Shown here piece by piece: positions 32,164-41,553 of a stretch of 43,191 nucleotides of DNA. Numbering within the stretch: position 1 is the stretch's first letter; each line of letters starts with the position of its first letter. Position numbers and translations under genes: made by a program. The stretch spans positions 1-43,191 of the forward strand of contig JAIYAO010000111.1 of NCBI GenBank assembly GCA_027488965.1, written 5' to 3'. The notes beneath the pieces are model-generated. The model saw only the letters and a program-made list of their open reading frames with translations. It was not told the origin of the DNA and made no database searches. The DNA is from Alphaproteobacteria bacterium (lineage in GTDB: Bacteria > Pseudomonadota > Alphaproteobacteria > Caulobacterales > Aquidulcibacteraceae).

Positions 32164-32208
32164 TAGCGCGATGCTTGTGTCGCGCCCGCAGGATTCTGGC
32201 GCCCGCCC

Positions 32209-33870
32209 GTGAACGCATTCACCGACGCCCTCATGAAACTCGGCCCCATGCGCCTGTTCGCAGCGCTCGGGGTCACCGCCATCGTCGCGGCCGCCGTCTT
32301 CGCACTCGTCTTCCGCGTGGGCGGCGAGGAGAAGGCGCTGCTGTTCTCCGGGGTGGAGCTGTCGGAAGCGGGCGAGATCTCCTCGCGCCTCGACGCCGCC
32401 AACATCCCCTACGAGCTGAAGGGCGACGGGACCACGATCATGGTGCCCCGCTCCAAGGTGCTCTCGGCGCGGCTGATGCTGTCGGAGGATGGCCTGCCCT
32501 CGCGCGGCTCCGTGGGCTACGAGATCTTCGATCGGCAGGATGCGCTGGGCGCCACCCAGTTCCAGCAGAACATCAACCGCCTGCGCGCGCTGGAAGGCGA
32601 ACTCGCCCGCACCATCGCCTCCATCCACGGGGTGGAGCGCGCCCGCGTGCATCTTGTCTTGCCGGAGAAGCAGCTCTTCGCGCAGGAGCGCGACCAGCCC
32701 ACCGCCTCCATCGTGCTCACTGTCGCCGGCGGCGCGCTCTCCGCCGGCCAGGTGCGCGCCGTGCGCAACCTGGTGGCCAGCGCGGTGCCGGGGCTCGCCG
32801 TCAACCGCGTCACCATCGCCGACGACGACGGCCGCCTGCTCGCCGCCGCGGAGGACGATTCCTCCGGCGCCGCTGGCGCCGAAGCCATGGACGAGCGCAA
32901 GGCGGGCCTCGAGGAACGCTTGCGCAAGGAAGTCCAGAACATCGTGGAAAGCGTCGTGGGGCCCGGCGCCGCCCGCGTGCAGGTAAGCGCGGACGTGGAC
33001 TTCAACCGCGTCACCCAGACCTCGCAGACCTTCGACCCCGAGGGCCGCGTGGTGCGGGAGACGAACTCCACCGAGGAGTCCACCAAGGGCGCAGCCACCG
33101 GCGGCGGCGGCGCAAGCGCCACCCGCAACCTGCCCGACGGGGCGGGCGAAAATGCATCGGGCGGCGGCGACGAGTCCGAGCGCACGGAAGAGAAAGTCCG
33201 CTACGAGATCTCCAACACCACCAAGACCGAGATCATCGAGGGCGGCCGCATCAAGCGGCTCTCCGTGGCGGTCGCGGTGGACGGCGTCACCACCCCGGGC
33301 GCCGAAGGCCAGCCCGCAGCATGGGCCGCGCGCGATCCCCAGGAGCTGGAGCGGATCACCGCGCTCGTGAAGTCCGCCGTCGGCTTCGACGAAGCGCGCG
33401 GCGACAAGGTGGAGGTGGTCAACCTCAAGTTCGCCCGCGCGGCGGTGGAGGGCGCCGAGAGCGGCAAGCCCTCGATGTTCTCCTTCGGCAAGGACGACAT
33501 CATGCGCGGCGTCGAGATCCTCGCTGCGCTGATCGCCAGCATCGCGGTGATCTTCTTCGTGCTGCGCCCGCTGGTGGCCGGCATGATCGCGCCCCCCGGC
33601 AGCGCCGCCGCCGGCGGGCTGCTGACGGGGCCGGGCGGCGCAGGCGCCATGGCCGGCGCAGGCGGTGCAGGCGGCTCCCTGCCGCCGCCGCCGCTCGCCG
33701 GGGCCCTGCCCGCGCCGGCGGGCATGAGCATGGTGGAGAGCACGCTCGACATCGCGCGCATCAACGGCCAGGTAAACGCCACCTCGGTGAAGCGTGTGGC
33801 GGAGGTCATCGAGCAGCACCCCGACGAATCCGCGCAGATCCTGCGCACCTGGCTGTCGGAGCGCGCCTGA
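32209..33870 (+). CDS. fliF: Flagellar MS-ring protein FliF
   Basis: A 553-residue inner-membrane protein that forms the MS ring. One membrane helix lies near residues 14-36 and another near 438-460 (ILAALIASIAVIFFVLRPLV). Between them are the YscJ-type ring domains with ARVHLVLPEKQLFAQERDQPTASIVL and the loop VTRVTIADDDGRLL-like segment. The C-terminal tail (AEVIEQHPDESAQILRTWLSE) binds FliG. The start is GTG at 32209, with only a weak, distant AGGA; an ATG at 32233 is possible. It heads the operon fliF-fliG-flbE-fliN-flbD-flhA. Confidence 0.95.
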   Translation: MNAFTDALMKLGPMRLFAALGVTAIVAAAVFALVFRVGGEEKALLFSGVELSEAGEISSRLDAANIPYELKGDGTTIMVPRSKVLSARLMLSEDGLPSRGSVGYEIFDRQDALGATQFQQNINRLRALEGELARTIASIHGVERARVHLVLPEKQLFAQERDQPTASIVLTVAGGALSAGQVRAVRNLVASAVPGLAVNRVTIADDDGRLLAAAEDDSSGAAGAEAMDERKAGLEERLRKEVQNIVESVVGPGAARVQVSADVDFNRVTQTSQTFDPEGRVVRETNSTEESTKGAATGGGGASATRNLPDGAGENASGGGDESERTEEKVRYEISNTTKTEIIEGGRIKRLSVAVAVDGVTTPGAEGQPAAWAARDPQELERITALVKSAVGFDEARGDKVEVVNLKFARAAVEGAESGKPSMFSFGKDDIMRGVEILAALIASIAVIFFVLRPLVAGMIAPPGSAAAGGLLTGPGGAGAMAGAGGAGGSLPPPPLAGALPAPAGMSMVESTLDIARINGQVNATSVKRVAEVIEQHPDESAQILRTWLSERA

Positions 33871-33873
33871 CGC

Positions 33874-34905
33874 ATGGCCGCCCGCAGCGCCTCCGACGCC
33901 GTCACGAGCATGAACCAGCTCAGCGGACCGCAGAAGGCGGCGGTCATCGTGCTGTCGCTGTCGGACGACGCCCAGGCGGTGCTGCGCCTGTTCGACGATG
34001 AAGAGGTCAAGGAGATCTCTCAGGCGATGTCCAACCTGGGCGTCGTGGACGCCAGTGTCGTCGAGGCGCTGATCATCGAGTTCGTGAAGCAGCTGTCGTC
34101 TGCCGGCGGCATCGTCGGCTCCCACTCCGCCACCCAGCGCCTGCTGCAGAGCTTCCTGCCGTCCGACAAGGTCGAAGCGCTGATGGAAGACATCCGCGGC
34201 CCGGCCGGCCGCACCATGTGGGACAAGCTCGGCAACGTGAACGAGCAGGTGCTCGCCAACTACCTGAAGAACGAATATCCCCAGACCGTCGCGGTGGTTT
34301 TGTCCAAGATCAAGCCGGACCACGCAGCCCGCGTGCTGGCCTCCCTGCCGGAGGACTTCGCCCTCGAATGCATCAACCGGATGCTGCGCATGGAGCCCGT
34401 GCAGCGCGAGATCCTCGACAAGATCGAGGTGACGCTGCGCACGGAGTTCATGTCCAATCTCGCGCGCACGCCCAAGCGCGACAGCCACGAACTCATGGCC
34501 GAGATCTTCAACACCTTCGATCGCCAGACCGAGCAGCGCTTCCTGACGTCCCTGGAGGAGCGCAACCGCGAGGCGGCCGAACGCATCCGCAGCCTCATGT
34601 TCGTGTTCGAGGACCTGAAGAAGCTCGACACCGGCGGCGTCCAGACCCTGCTGCGCGTGGCTGACAAGGCCGATCTCGCGCTCGCCCTCAAGGGCGCCTC
34701 CGACGAACTGCGCACGCTGTTCATGTCCAACATGAGCGAACGCGCCGGCAAGATCATGAAGGACGACATGGCGGCCATGGGGCCCGTGCGGCTGAAGGAC
34801 GTGGAGCTGGCCCAGATGCGGCTGGTCGCCGCCGCCAAGGACCTCGCCGATCGCGGCGAGATCATGCTGGCGGGCTCCGGCGGCGACGAGGAGTTGATCT
34901 ATTGA
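33874..34905 (+). CDS. fliG: Flagellar motor switch protein FliG
   Basis: A 343-residue C-ring protein that couples stator force to rotation. The N-terminal part ([34 protein letters not shown]) binds FliF. The middle has the EHPQ-like motif as [27 protein letters not shown]. The C-terminal charged helix ([30 protein letters not shown]) interacts with MotA. It starts 3 bases after fliF, and its stop overlaps the TTG start of flbE. Confidence 0.97.
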   Translation: MAARSASDAVTSMNQLSGPQKAAVIVLSLSDDAQAVLRLFDDEEVKEISQAMSNLGVVDASVVEALIIEFVKQLSSAGGIVGSHSATQRLLQSFLPSDKVEALMEDIRGPAGRTMWDKLGNVNEQVLANYLKNEYPQTVAVVLSKIKPDHAARVLASLPEDFALECINRMLRMEPVQREILDKIEVTLRTEFMSNLARTPKRDSHELMAEIFNTFDRQTEQRFLTSLEERNREAAERIRSLMFVFEDLKKLDTGGVQTLLRVADKADLALALKGASDELRTLFMSNMSERAGKIMKDDMAAMGPVRLKDVELAQMRLVAAAKDLADRGEIMLAGSGGDEELIY

Positions 34906-35525
34906 GCGCGCCTGTCCGCAAGTACGCCTTCGACACGGTTTTCGACGCCGGCGGCGCCGTGCTGCGCGAAGGCGCCCGTACGCGCAGCTTCACCATCGAG
35001 GAGATGGAGGCCGAGCGCGCCGCCGCCTACGCCGCAGGCCGCGACGATGAGGTCGCACGCGCGCAGGCGCAGGCCGCCGATGCCGTCGCCCGCATCGCCG
35101 CCGCCGCCCAGGACGTGGTGGCCCGGCTCACCGCCGATCGCCGCGCCATGCTGGCCGACGCCGCCCATCTTGCACTCACCGCTGCACGCGCCGCCACCGG
35201 CGCAGCGCTGGAGCGGTTCGGCACCGCGCGGGTGGAAAGCGCCATAGAGGCGGCGTTCGAGGGCTTTGTGGGCGCGCCGCGCGTCATCGTGCGCATCGCG
35301 CCCGCACTCGCCGACGCCCGCGCGCAACTGGAGGAAGCCGCCCGCGCCCACGGCTTCGACGGCGCCCTCGTCGTGCGCGCCGATCCCGCAGTGCGCGTGG
35401 GCGACGTCACCATCGACTGGGGCGAAGGCTCCATCGCACACGACAGCGCAGAGGCGCTCGCCCGCATCGAAACCATGGTGACGGATGCGCTCTCGCGCGC
35501 CGCCGACGAAGGACCTTCCCCATGA
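34902..35525 (+). CDS. flbE: FlbE/FliH-like export ATPase regulator
   Basis: A 207-residue protein in the place of Caulobacter flbE (fliH). The N-terminus FAFDTVF-like segment, the Ala-rich amphipathic coil ([38 protein letters not shown]) and the C-terminal domain [25 protein letters not shown] ... [15 protein letters not shown] follow the FliH pattern. FliH links the FliI ATPase to the C ring. The start is TTG at 34902, overlapping the fliG stop by TTGA. It overlaps fliN by ATGA. The sequence is divergent, so the call relies partly on position. Confidence 0.85.
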   Translation: MSAPVRKYAFDTVFDAGGAVLREGARTRSFTIEEMEAERAAAYAAGRDDEVARAQAQAADAVARIAAAAQDVVARLTADRRAMLADAAHLALTAARAATGAALERFGTARVESAIEAAFEGFVGAPRVIVRIAPALADARAQLEEAARAHGFDGALVVRADPAVRVGDVTIDWGEGSIAHDSAEALARIETMVTDALSRAADEGPSP

Positions 35526-35851
35526 GCACCGCCGAGATGAACCTGCCGCAGCTGGAGGGCGCCCTGCCCGAGGGCCCGCCGGACGATACAGACCACAGCG
35601 CCGCGGAACTCGCGCCTGTCTTCGATGTGCCGGTGAACATACAGGCCGTTCTGGGCCGCGCGCATCTGGACGTGGCCTCGCTGTTGAAACTGACCAAGGG
35701 TTCGGTGCTGGAGCTCGACCGAAAGGTGGGCGAGGCCATCGACATCTTCGTCAACAACCGCCTCGTGGCGCGGGGCGAAGTGGTGATCGTGGACGACCGG
35801 CTCGGGGTGACGATGACGGAAATCATCAAGGACGGCGAGGCGCGGTCGTGA
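35522..35851 (+). CDS. fliN: Flagellar motor switch protein FliN
   Basis: A 109-residue C-ring protein. Residues 33-105 form the SpoA fold: FDVPVNIQAVLGRAHLDVASLLKLTKGSVLELDRKVGEAIDIFVNNRLVARGEVVIVDDRLGVTMTEII. FliN forms the lower C ring with FliM and docks FliH/FlbE. The first 30 residues are acidic and variable. ATGA overlap with flbE indicates tight coupling. Confidence 0.96.
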   Translation: MSTAEMNLPQLEGALPEGPPDDTDHSAAELAPVFDVPVNIQAVLGRAHLDVASLLKLTKGSVLELDRKVGEAIDIFVNNRLVARGEVVIVDDRLGVTMTEIIKDGEARS

Positions 35852-35864
35852 CGGAGGTGAACCC

Positions 35865-37208
35865 ATGCGCATCCTGATTGTAGGCCCGCTCAACGGCCAG
35901 ATCGCCGCGGCCACGCGGATCGCCATGGATCGCGGCGCGAAGGTCGCGCACGTGGACACGGGCGAGCAGGCGACGGCGGCGCTGCGCGCGGGACGCGGCG
36001 CCGACCTGCTCATGGTGGACGTGCGCATCGACATCGCGGCGCTGATCGCGGCCAACGAGGCCGAACACATCGTGGTGCCCGTGGTGGCCTGCGGCATCGA
36101 GAGCGATCCCGACACCGCCGCGCGCGCCATCCGTGCGGGGGCGCTGGAGTTCGTGCCGCTGCCGCCGGACGCCGCACTCATCGCCGCCGTGCTGGAAGCC
36201 ATTTCCCGCGACGCGCGCGAGATCGTGGCCACCGATCCCGCCATGAAGCAGGTGATGGCGCTGGCCGAACAAATCGCGGCGTCCGACGCCTCGGTGCTGA
36301 TCACAGGCGAGAGCGGCGTCGGCAAGGAAGTGATGGCGCGCTTCGTGCACACCCGGTCGCGGCGCGCCTCGGCGGCGTTCATCGCGGTGAACTGCGCGGC
36401 CATTCCGGAAAACCTGCTGGAATCGGAGCTTTTCGGCCACGAGCGCGGCGCCTTCACCGGCGCAGTGGCGCGCCGCATCGGCAAGTTCGAGGAAGCGAGC
36501 GGCGGCACGCTGCTGCTGGACGAAGTCAGCGAGATGGACCTGCGCCTGCAGGCCAAGCTGCTGCGCGCCTTACAGGAGCGCGTGATCGACCGCGTGGGCG
36601 GGGCAAAGCCCGTGCCGGTGGATATCCGCATCCTCGCCACCGCGAACCGCGATCTCGCCGAGTGCGTGCGCCAGGGCAGCTTCCGCGAGGATCTCTTCTA
36701 CCGCCTCAACGTGGTGAACCTGCGCATTCCGCCCCTGCGCGAGCGCCGCAGCGACATCGCCGCCCTGTGCGGCTACTTCGTGCGCAAGTACGCCGACACC
36801 AACGGCCGCCCAGCGCGGGGCCTGTCCGCCGCCGCGCTCGAGCAGGTCATGGGCTATCGCTGGCCGGGCAACGTGCGCGAGCTGGAAAATGCGATGCACC
36901 GCGCGGTGCTTCTGTCCGGCGGCGCCGAGATCGGCCCCGAGGCCATCCGTGCGCCCGATGGCGCACCGGTGGGCGCAGGCGGTGACGCCGCAGGCCGCGC
37001 TGCCGACGCCGCAAGGGGTCTCGTGGGGCGCACGGTGGCGGAGGTGGAACAGGACCTGATCCTCGACACCCTCGTCCATTGCCTCGGCAACCGCACGCAC
37101 GCCGCCAACATCCTCGGCATTTCCATCCGCACCCTGCGCAACAAGCTCAAGCAGTACGCCGAAGACGGCGCCAACGTGCCCCCGCCCCCGATGGGCGTGG
37201 CGGCGTGA
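35865..37208 (+). CDS. flbD: FlbD, sigma-54 activator of late flagellar genes
   Basis: A 447-residue enhancer-binding protein. Residues 1-118 form a receiver-like domain that keeps Asp52 (LMVDV) but lacks the acidic pair near residue 8 and the usual lysine near 102, so ordinary phosphorylation is doubtful. The AAA+ domain has Walker A GESGVGKE at 148-155, the sigma-54 contact loop GAFTGA at 195-200, and LLLDEVSEMD. The C-terminal helix-turn-helix is NRTHAANILGISIRTLRNKLKQY. In Caulobacter FlbD is controlled by FliX rather than a kinase; fliX is not in the window. Candidate target sites lie upstream of fliF, flgK and fliK. Confidence 0.94.
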   Translation: MRILIVGPLNGQIAAATRIAMDRGAKVAHVDTGEQATAALRAGRGADLLMVDVRIDIAALIAANEAEHIVVPVVACGIESDPDTAARAIRAGALEFVPLPPDAALIAAVLEAISRDAREIVATDPAMKQVMALAEQIAASDASVLITGESGVGKEVMARFVHTRSRRASAAFIAVNCAAIPENLLESELFGHERGAFTGAVARRIGKFEEASGGTLLLDEVSEMDLRLQAKLLRALQERVIDRVGGAKPVPVDIRILATANRDLAECVRQGSFREDLFYRLNVVNLRIPPLRERRSDIAALCGYFVRKYADTNGRPARGLSAAALEQVMGYRWPGNVRELENAMHRAVLLSGGAEIGPEAIRAPDGAPVGAGGDAAGRAADAARGLVGRTVAEVEQDLILDTLVHCLGNRTHAANILGISIRTLRNKLKQYAEDGANVPPPPMGVAA

Positions 37209-37219
37209 GGACCTGATCC

Positions 37220-39316
37220 ATGGCCGAGGCCGCACCAACCGTCCGCACCATCGGGGGGCTCGATTTCGGATCGGTCGTCCGCAACGCATTCCGCGGCGAG
37301 ATCTATCTCGGCGCCGGCGTGCTGTTCATCCTGGCGATCCTGCTGGTGCCGTTGCCGGCCTGGTTCATGGACTTCCTGCTGGCGATCTCGATCTGCAGCT
37401 CCGTGCTGGTGCTGATGACGGCGCTGCTGATCAGCAAGCCGCTCGAGTTCACGGCGTTTCCCACCGTGCTGCTGCTGACGACGCTGTTCCGGCTTGCGCT
37501 CAACGTGGCGTCCACGCGCCTGATCCTCAGCCACGGTCACGAAGGCCCGGAGTCCGCCGGACAGGTGATCAATGCGTTCGGCGAGTTCGTGATGGGGGGC
37601 AACTTCATCATCGGGGTGATCGTGTTCATCATCCTGGTGCTGGTGAACTTCATCGTGATCACCAAGGGCTCCACCCGCATCGCCGAAGTGGCCGCGCGCT
37701 TCACCCTCGATTCCATGCCCGGCAAGCAGATGGCGGTGGACGCCGATCTCTCCTCCGGCCTCATCGACGAGGACCAGGCGCGGGCACGGCGCAAGGCGCT
37801 GGAATCGGAGTCCAACTTCTTCGGCGCCATGGACGGCGCGTCCAAGTTCGTGCGCGGCGATGCGATGGCCGCACTTCTGATCACGGGCATCAACATCGTG
37901 GGCGGCATCATCATCGGCATGGTGAGCCATGACCTGCCCTTCGGCGAGGCGGCCGACGTCTACACCCGCCTCACGGTCGGTGAAGGTCTCGTGGCTCAGA
38001 TCCCCGCGCTGATCATCTCGGTGGCGGCGGGCCTGCTCGTCTCCAAGGCCGGCGTGGAAGGCGCGGCCGACAAGGCGCTGGCCAAGCAGCTTGCATCCTA
38101 CCCGCCGGCGCTGGGCATGGTGGCGGGCTGTGCGTTCCTTGCGGGCTGCCTGCCCGGCATGCCGATGCTGCCGTTCTTCTCGCTCGCCGCCGCCTCAGGC
38201 ATCCTTGCCTGGCGATTGAGCCGCGATGCGCGCGCTAGGCAGGAGGCGCCTGCGCCGCTTCCCGCAGAGGCTGCGCCCACGGAAGAGACTCCTGCCCAGA
38301 CGCTGGCCATGGACGACATCCGCATCGAACTTGGTTTCGGCCTGCTACCGCTGCTCAACGAGGTGCAGGGCCGCCGCCTCACCGACCAGATCCGCGCGCT
38401 GCGCAAGTCCATGGCGCAGGAACTGGGCTTCGTGACGCCGCAGGTCCGCATCCTCGACAACGTGCAGATCGCGCCGGACGCCTACGTCATCCGCGTGCGC
38501 GAGATGGAGGCCGGCAAGGGCCGTCTCAAGCTCGGCGCGCTGCTGGCGATGGACCCAGCGGGCACGGGCGTCACGCTGCCGGGCGAGCCCGTGAAGGAGC
38601 CGGCGTTCGGCCTCGACGCCGCCTGGATCGACGAGGCCGCCCGCGAGGAAGCAAGCTTCCGCGGCTACACCGTCGTCGATCCCGCCACCGTGCTCGCCAC
38701 CCACCTCACCGAGATCGTGAAGGAGCACATGGGCGAACTCCTCACCTTCTCCGAGGTGAAGAAGCTCATCAAGGAACTGCCGAAGGATACCCAGACGCTG
38801 CTGGACGACGTGGCGCCGACGCACATCTCGTGGTCCGGCGTGCAGCGCGTGCTGCAGAACCTGCTGCGCGAGCGTGTCTCCATCCGCGATCTCGGCGCCA
38901 TCGTGGAAGCCATCGCAGAAGCTGCGCCCGCCACCCACGATCTGGTGCAGATCACCGAGCATGTGCGCACGCGCCTTGCCCGCCAGATCTCCTTCCAGAA
39001 CCAGAACGGCGAGGGCGCGCTGCCCATCGTATCCCTGTCGCCCGTATGGGAGCAGACGTTTGCGGAAGCCCTCGTGGGCGAACGCGGGGACCGCCAACTC
39101 TCGCTTGCCCCCTCTAAGCTGCACCAGTTCGTGGCCGACGTGCGCCAGGCGTTCGAGCGGGCTGCGCGCGAGGGCGAGACCCCGGTGCTGCTCACGAGCC
39201 CCGCCATCCGCCCCTACGTGCGCTCCCTCGTGGAGCGGTTCCGGGGCGCCACCACGGTGATGTCGCAGGGCGAGGTGCACCCGAAGGCGCGGCTCAAGTC
39301 CTGCGGCCAGGTCTGA
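37220..39316 (+). CDS. flhA: Flagellar type III export gate protein FlhA
   Basis: A 698-residue inner-membrane protein, the main gate component of flagellar export. The first 330 residues hold about eight membrane helices and the FHIPEP-type segment ([30 protein letters not shown], then GFVIVITKG-like and [28 protein letters not shown]). The C-terminal cytosolic part (about 350-698) forms the ring that binds chaperone-substrate complexes. It follows flbD by 11 bases and is the last gene of the operon. Confidence 0.97.
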   Translation: [698 protein letters not shown]

Positions 39317-39380
39317 CACCCTCGACACACGCCCTCCAGCGCCTAAGTATGCCCCCGAGAGACCTTGAGGAGAGATGGCC

Positions 39381-40679
39381 ATGACCCGCACATGGACAGC
39401 GCTTGTGTGCGCCGGCCTGCTGGCCGCCGCGTGTTCCGGGCAGGCGCCCGCCCCGCCGACCTACGGCGCCAATCCGTCGCTGCCGGCGCCGAAGTCGGGG
39501 CTTCTGCCGACCATCAACGTGCCGAAGGCCGTGGGCTGGCCGGCGGGCGCGGCGCCGGTGGCGGCCGAAGGCCTCGCAGTCACGCGCTTTGCGGAGGGCC
39601 TCGACCATCCGCGCTGGCTGTACCTTCTCCCCAACGGCGACGTGCTGGTGGCGGAAGCGAGCAGCCAGCCCAGCAAGGGCGGCGGCATCACCGGCTTCGT
39701 CGCCAACAGCATGATGCGCCAGGGCGGCGCCTTTGACGCCGGGGCCAACCACATCACCCTGCTGCGCGACGCCGACGGCGACGGCGACGTGGACGCGCGC
39801 CACACCTTCATCGACGGGCTCAAGCAGCCCATGGGCATGGCGCTGCTGGGCGAGACGCTCTACGTCGCCAACACCGACGCGTTGCTGAAGTTTTCCTACA
39901 CGCCCGGCGCCACCAGGCTGGACGGCCCCGGCGAGAAGGTGCTCGACCTGCCCTACCGCGCCGGCGGCAACGGCCACTGGACGCGGACGCTGGCGGTGAG
40001 CGCCGACCAGACGAAACTGTTCATCGCCATCGGCTCCGTCAGCAACATCGCCGACAGCGGCATGGCGGTGGAGGAAGGTCGCGCGGCGATCTGGGAGGTC
40101 ACGCTCGCCACCGGCGCGCATCGCGTGTTCGCCTCCGGCCTGCGCAACCCCGTCGGCATCGACTGGGAACCCGCCACCGCCACGCTATGGACCGCGGTGA
40201 ACGAGCGCGACATGCTGGGCGACAACCTGGTGCCCGACTACATGACGAGCGTGAAGGACGGCGCCTTCTACGGCTGGCCATACTCGTATTGGGGACAGAC
40301 CGTCGACACCCGCGTGCAGCCGCAGGATGCGGCGCTCGTGGCGAAGGCCATAGCACCCGACTACGCGCTGGGCGCCCACACGGCCTCGCTCGGCCTGCAC
40401 TTCTATACGGGCGCCGCGCTGCCGGAAAAGTACCGCGGCGGCGCGTTCGTGGGGCAGCACGGATCCTGGAACCGGTCCGTGCCGAGCGGCTACAAGGTGG
40501 TGTACGTGCCGTTCGCCAACGGAATGCCCGCCGGCGAGGCGCAGGACGTGCTGACGGGCTTCCTCAACGCGAAGGGCGAGGCGCAGGGCCGACCCGTGGG
40601 CGTGGCCACGGACCGCACCGGCGCGCTGCTGGTGGCCGACGACGCCGGCGACATCGTCTGGCGCGTGGCGGCGCGCTGA
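39381..40679 (+). CDS. PQQ-dependent sugar dehydrogenase-like lipoprotein
   Basis: A 432-residue beta-propeller protein of the soluble glucose/sorbosone dehydrogenase group. The N-terminus MTRTWTALVCAGLLAAACSG is a lipoprotein signal with Cys18. Propeller motifs include GLDHPRWLYLLPNGDVLVAEA, NHITLLRDADGDGDVD, LRNPVGIDWEPATATLWTAVNERD and FVGQHGSWNRS. The family oxidises sugar aldehydes or alcohols in the periplasm using PQQ; no PQQ synthesis gene is in the window. The ATG at 39381 was chosen over 39375 because AGGAG is then 8 bases away. It overlaps the cinA-like start by one base (TGATG). Confidence 0.9.
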   Translation: MTRTWTALVCAGLLAAACSGQAPAPPTYGANPSLPAPKSGLLPTINVPKAVGWPAGAAPVAAEGLAVTRFAEGLDHPRWLYLLPNGDVLVAEASSQPSKGGGITGFVANSMMRQGGAFDAGANHITLLRDADGDGDVDARHTFIDGLKQPMGMALLGETLYVANTDALLKFSYTPGATRLDGPGEKVLDLPYRAGGNGHWTRTLAVSADQTKLFIAIGSVSNIADSGMAVEEGRAAIWEVTLATGAHRVFASGLRNPVGIDWEPATATLWTAVNERDMLGDNLVPDYMTSVKDGAFYGWPYSYWGQTVDTRVQPQDAALVAKAIAPDYALGAHTASLGLHFYTGAALPEKYRGGAFVGQHGSWNRSVPSGYKVVYVPFANGMPAGEAQDVLTGFLNAKGEAQGRPVGVATDRTGALLVADDAGDIVWRVAAR

Positions 40680-41137
40680 TGGACACGCTGCTGCCCATCG
40701 CCGCTGCGGCGGGCGCGCGGCTCAAGGCGCGCGGCGAGACCATCGCGGTGGCGGAATCCTCCGCCGGCGGGCTGATCTCCGCGGCTCTGCTGGCCGTGCC
40801 GGGCGCAAGCGCCTACTTCCTCGGCGGGGCGGTGGCCTACACGCTGCCGTCGCGCCTCGAACTGCTGGGCATGGCGCGCGAGCAAATCATTCGTTCCAGC
40901 GAGCAGAGCGCGATCTTCCTTGCCCGCGCGGCGCGCGCGCGGCTGGGCGCCACGTGGGGTCTCGCCGAGACAGGCGCTGCCGGCCCTACAGGTCCTGCCG
41001 GGCGCGCCTTCATCGCCGTGAGCGGCCCCGTGGAGATCGCCGTGTCCATCGAGACCGGCCTGCCCGATCGGGTGGACAACATGCGCGCCTTCAGCCGCGA
41101 GGCGCTGGCCCTGCTCGACCGCGCGCTGCAGGCCTAG
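40679..41137 (+). CDS. pncC: CinA C-terminal / nicotinamide-nucleotide amidase
   Basis: A 152-residue stand-alone CinA C-terminal domain. The motif TIAVAESSAGGLISAALLAVPGASAYFLGGAVAY holds the catalytic serine, and WGLAETGAAGPTGPAGRAFIAV follows. PncC deamidates NMN to nicotinic acid mononucleotide in NAD recycling. It lacks the N-terminal MoaB-like domain of full-length CinA. It is coupled to the dehydrogenase gene by a one-base overlap. Its stop codon shares a CCTAGG palindrome with the stop of the convergent PH-domain gene. Confidence 0.88.
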   Translation: MDTLLPIAAAAGARLKARGETIAVAESSAGGLISAALLAVPGASAYFLGGAVAYTLPSRLELLGMAREQIIRSSEQSAIFLARAARARLGATWGLAETGAAGPTGPAGRAFIAVSGPVEIAVSIETGLPDRVDNMRAFSREALALLDRALQA

Positions 41138-41553
41138 GCCTTCTTCGGTGTCGCCGCCTCGATGTCGCGCCGGAAGCCCGAGGGATCGGCGATGATCGGG
41201 GTGACCCACGCCTCATCGCCCGTGCCGTGGACGGAGAGGCGACCGTAGTTGAACAGCCTGCCGAAGATGTCCTGCGTGATGTGCACGGATTCGATGTTGT
41301 CGAGCCCCACGTCGCGCACGTTGCGCACGAAGAAGCCCTTCTTGAGAATGAGACGGCGGTCCGTGGCGGCGAGCTCCGTCGTCATCAGGAAGATCACCTG
41401 CTGCACGAAGATCACGATGCCCACGATGAACACGCCCAGCACGAGCAGCGCCGCCCACGCGCGCAGCCAGAGAATCCAGTGCAGGCGGGCGCGGGCGCGG
41501 ATCGACTCGTCCGGCGCAAGAAACTGGGCGATGTAGCCGGAGGTCTGGTCCAT
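41134..41553 (-). CDS. PH-domain (bPH2) membrane protein
   Basis: A 139-residue protein with one or two hydrophobic segments at about residues 28-58 (WAALLVLGVFIVGIVIF). A bacterial pleckstrin-homology domain of the YdbS/DUF304 type follows: TTELAATDRRLILKKGFFVRNVRDVGLDNIESVHITQDIFGRLFNYGRLSVHGTG. The I.G.R..YG.....GTG block is the family hallmark. Function is unknown; such proteins are often membrane-stress related. It starts on the last base of gshB (TGATG), so it is the third gene of a leftward unit. Confidence 0.88.
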   Translation of the reverse strand: MDQTSGYIAQFLAPDESIRARARLHWILWLRAWAALLVLGVFIVGIVIFVQQVIFLMTTELAATDRRLILKKGFFVRNVRDVGLDNIESVHITQDIFGRLFNYGRLSVHGTGDEAWVTPIIADPSGFRRDIEAATPKKA

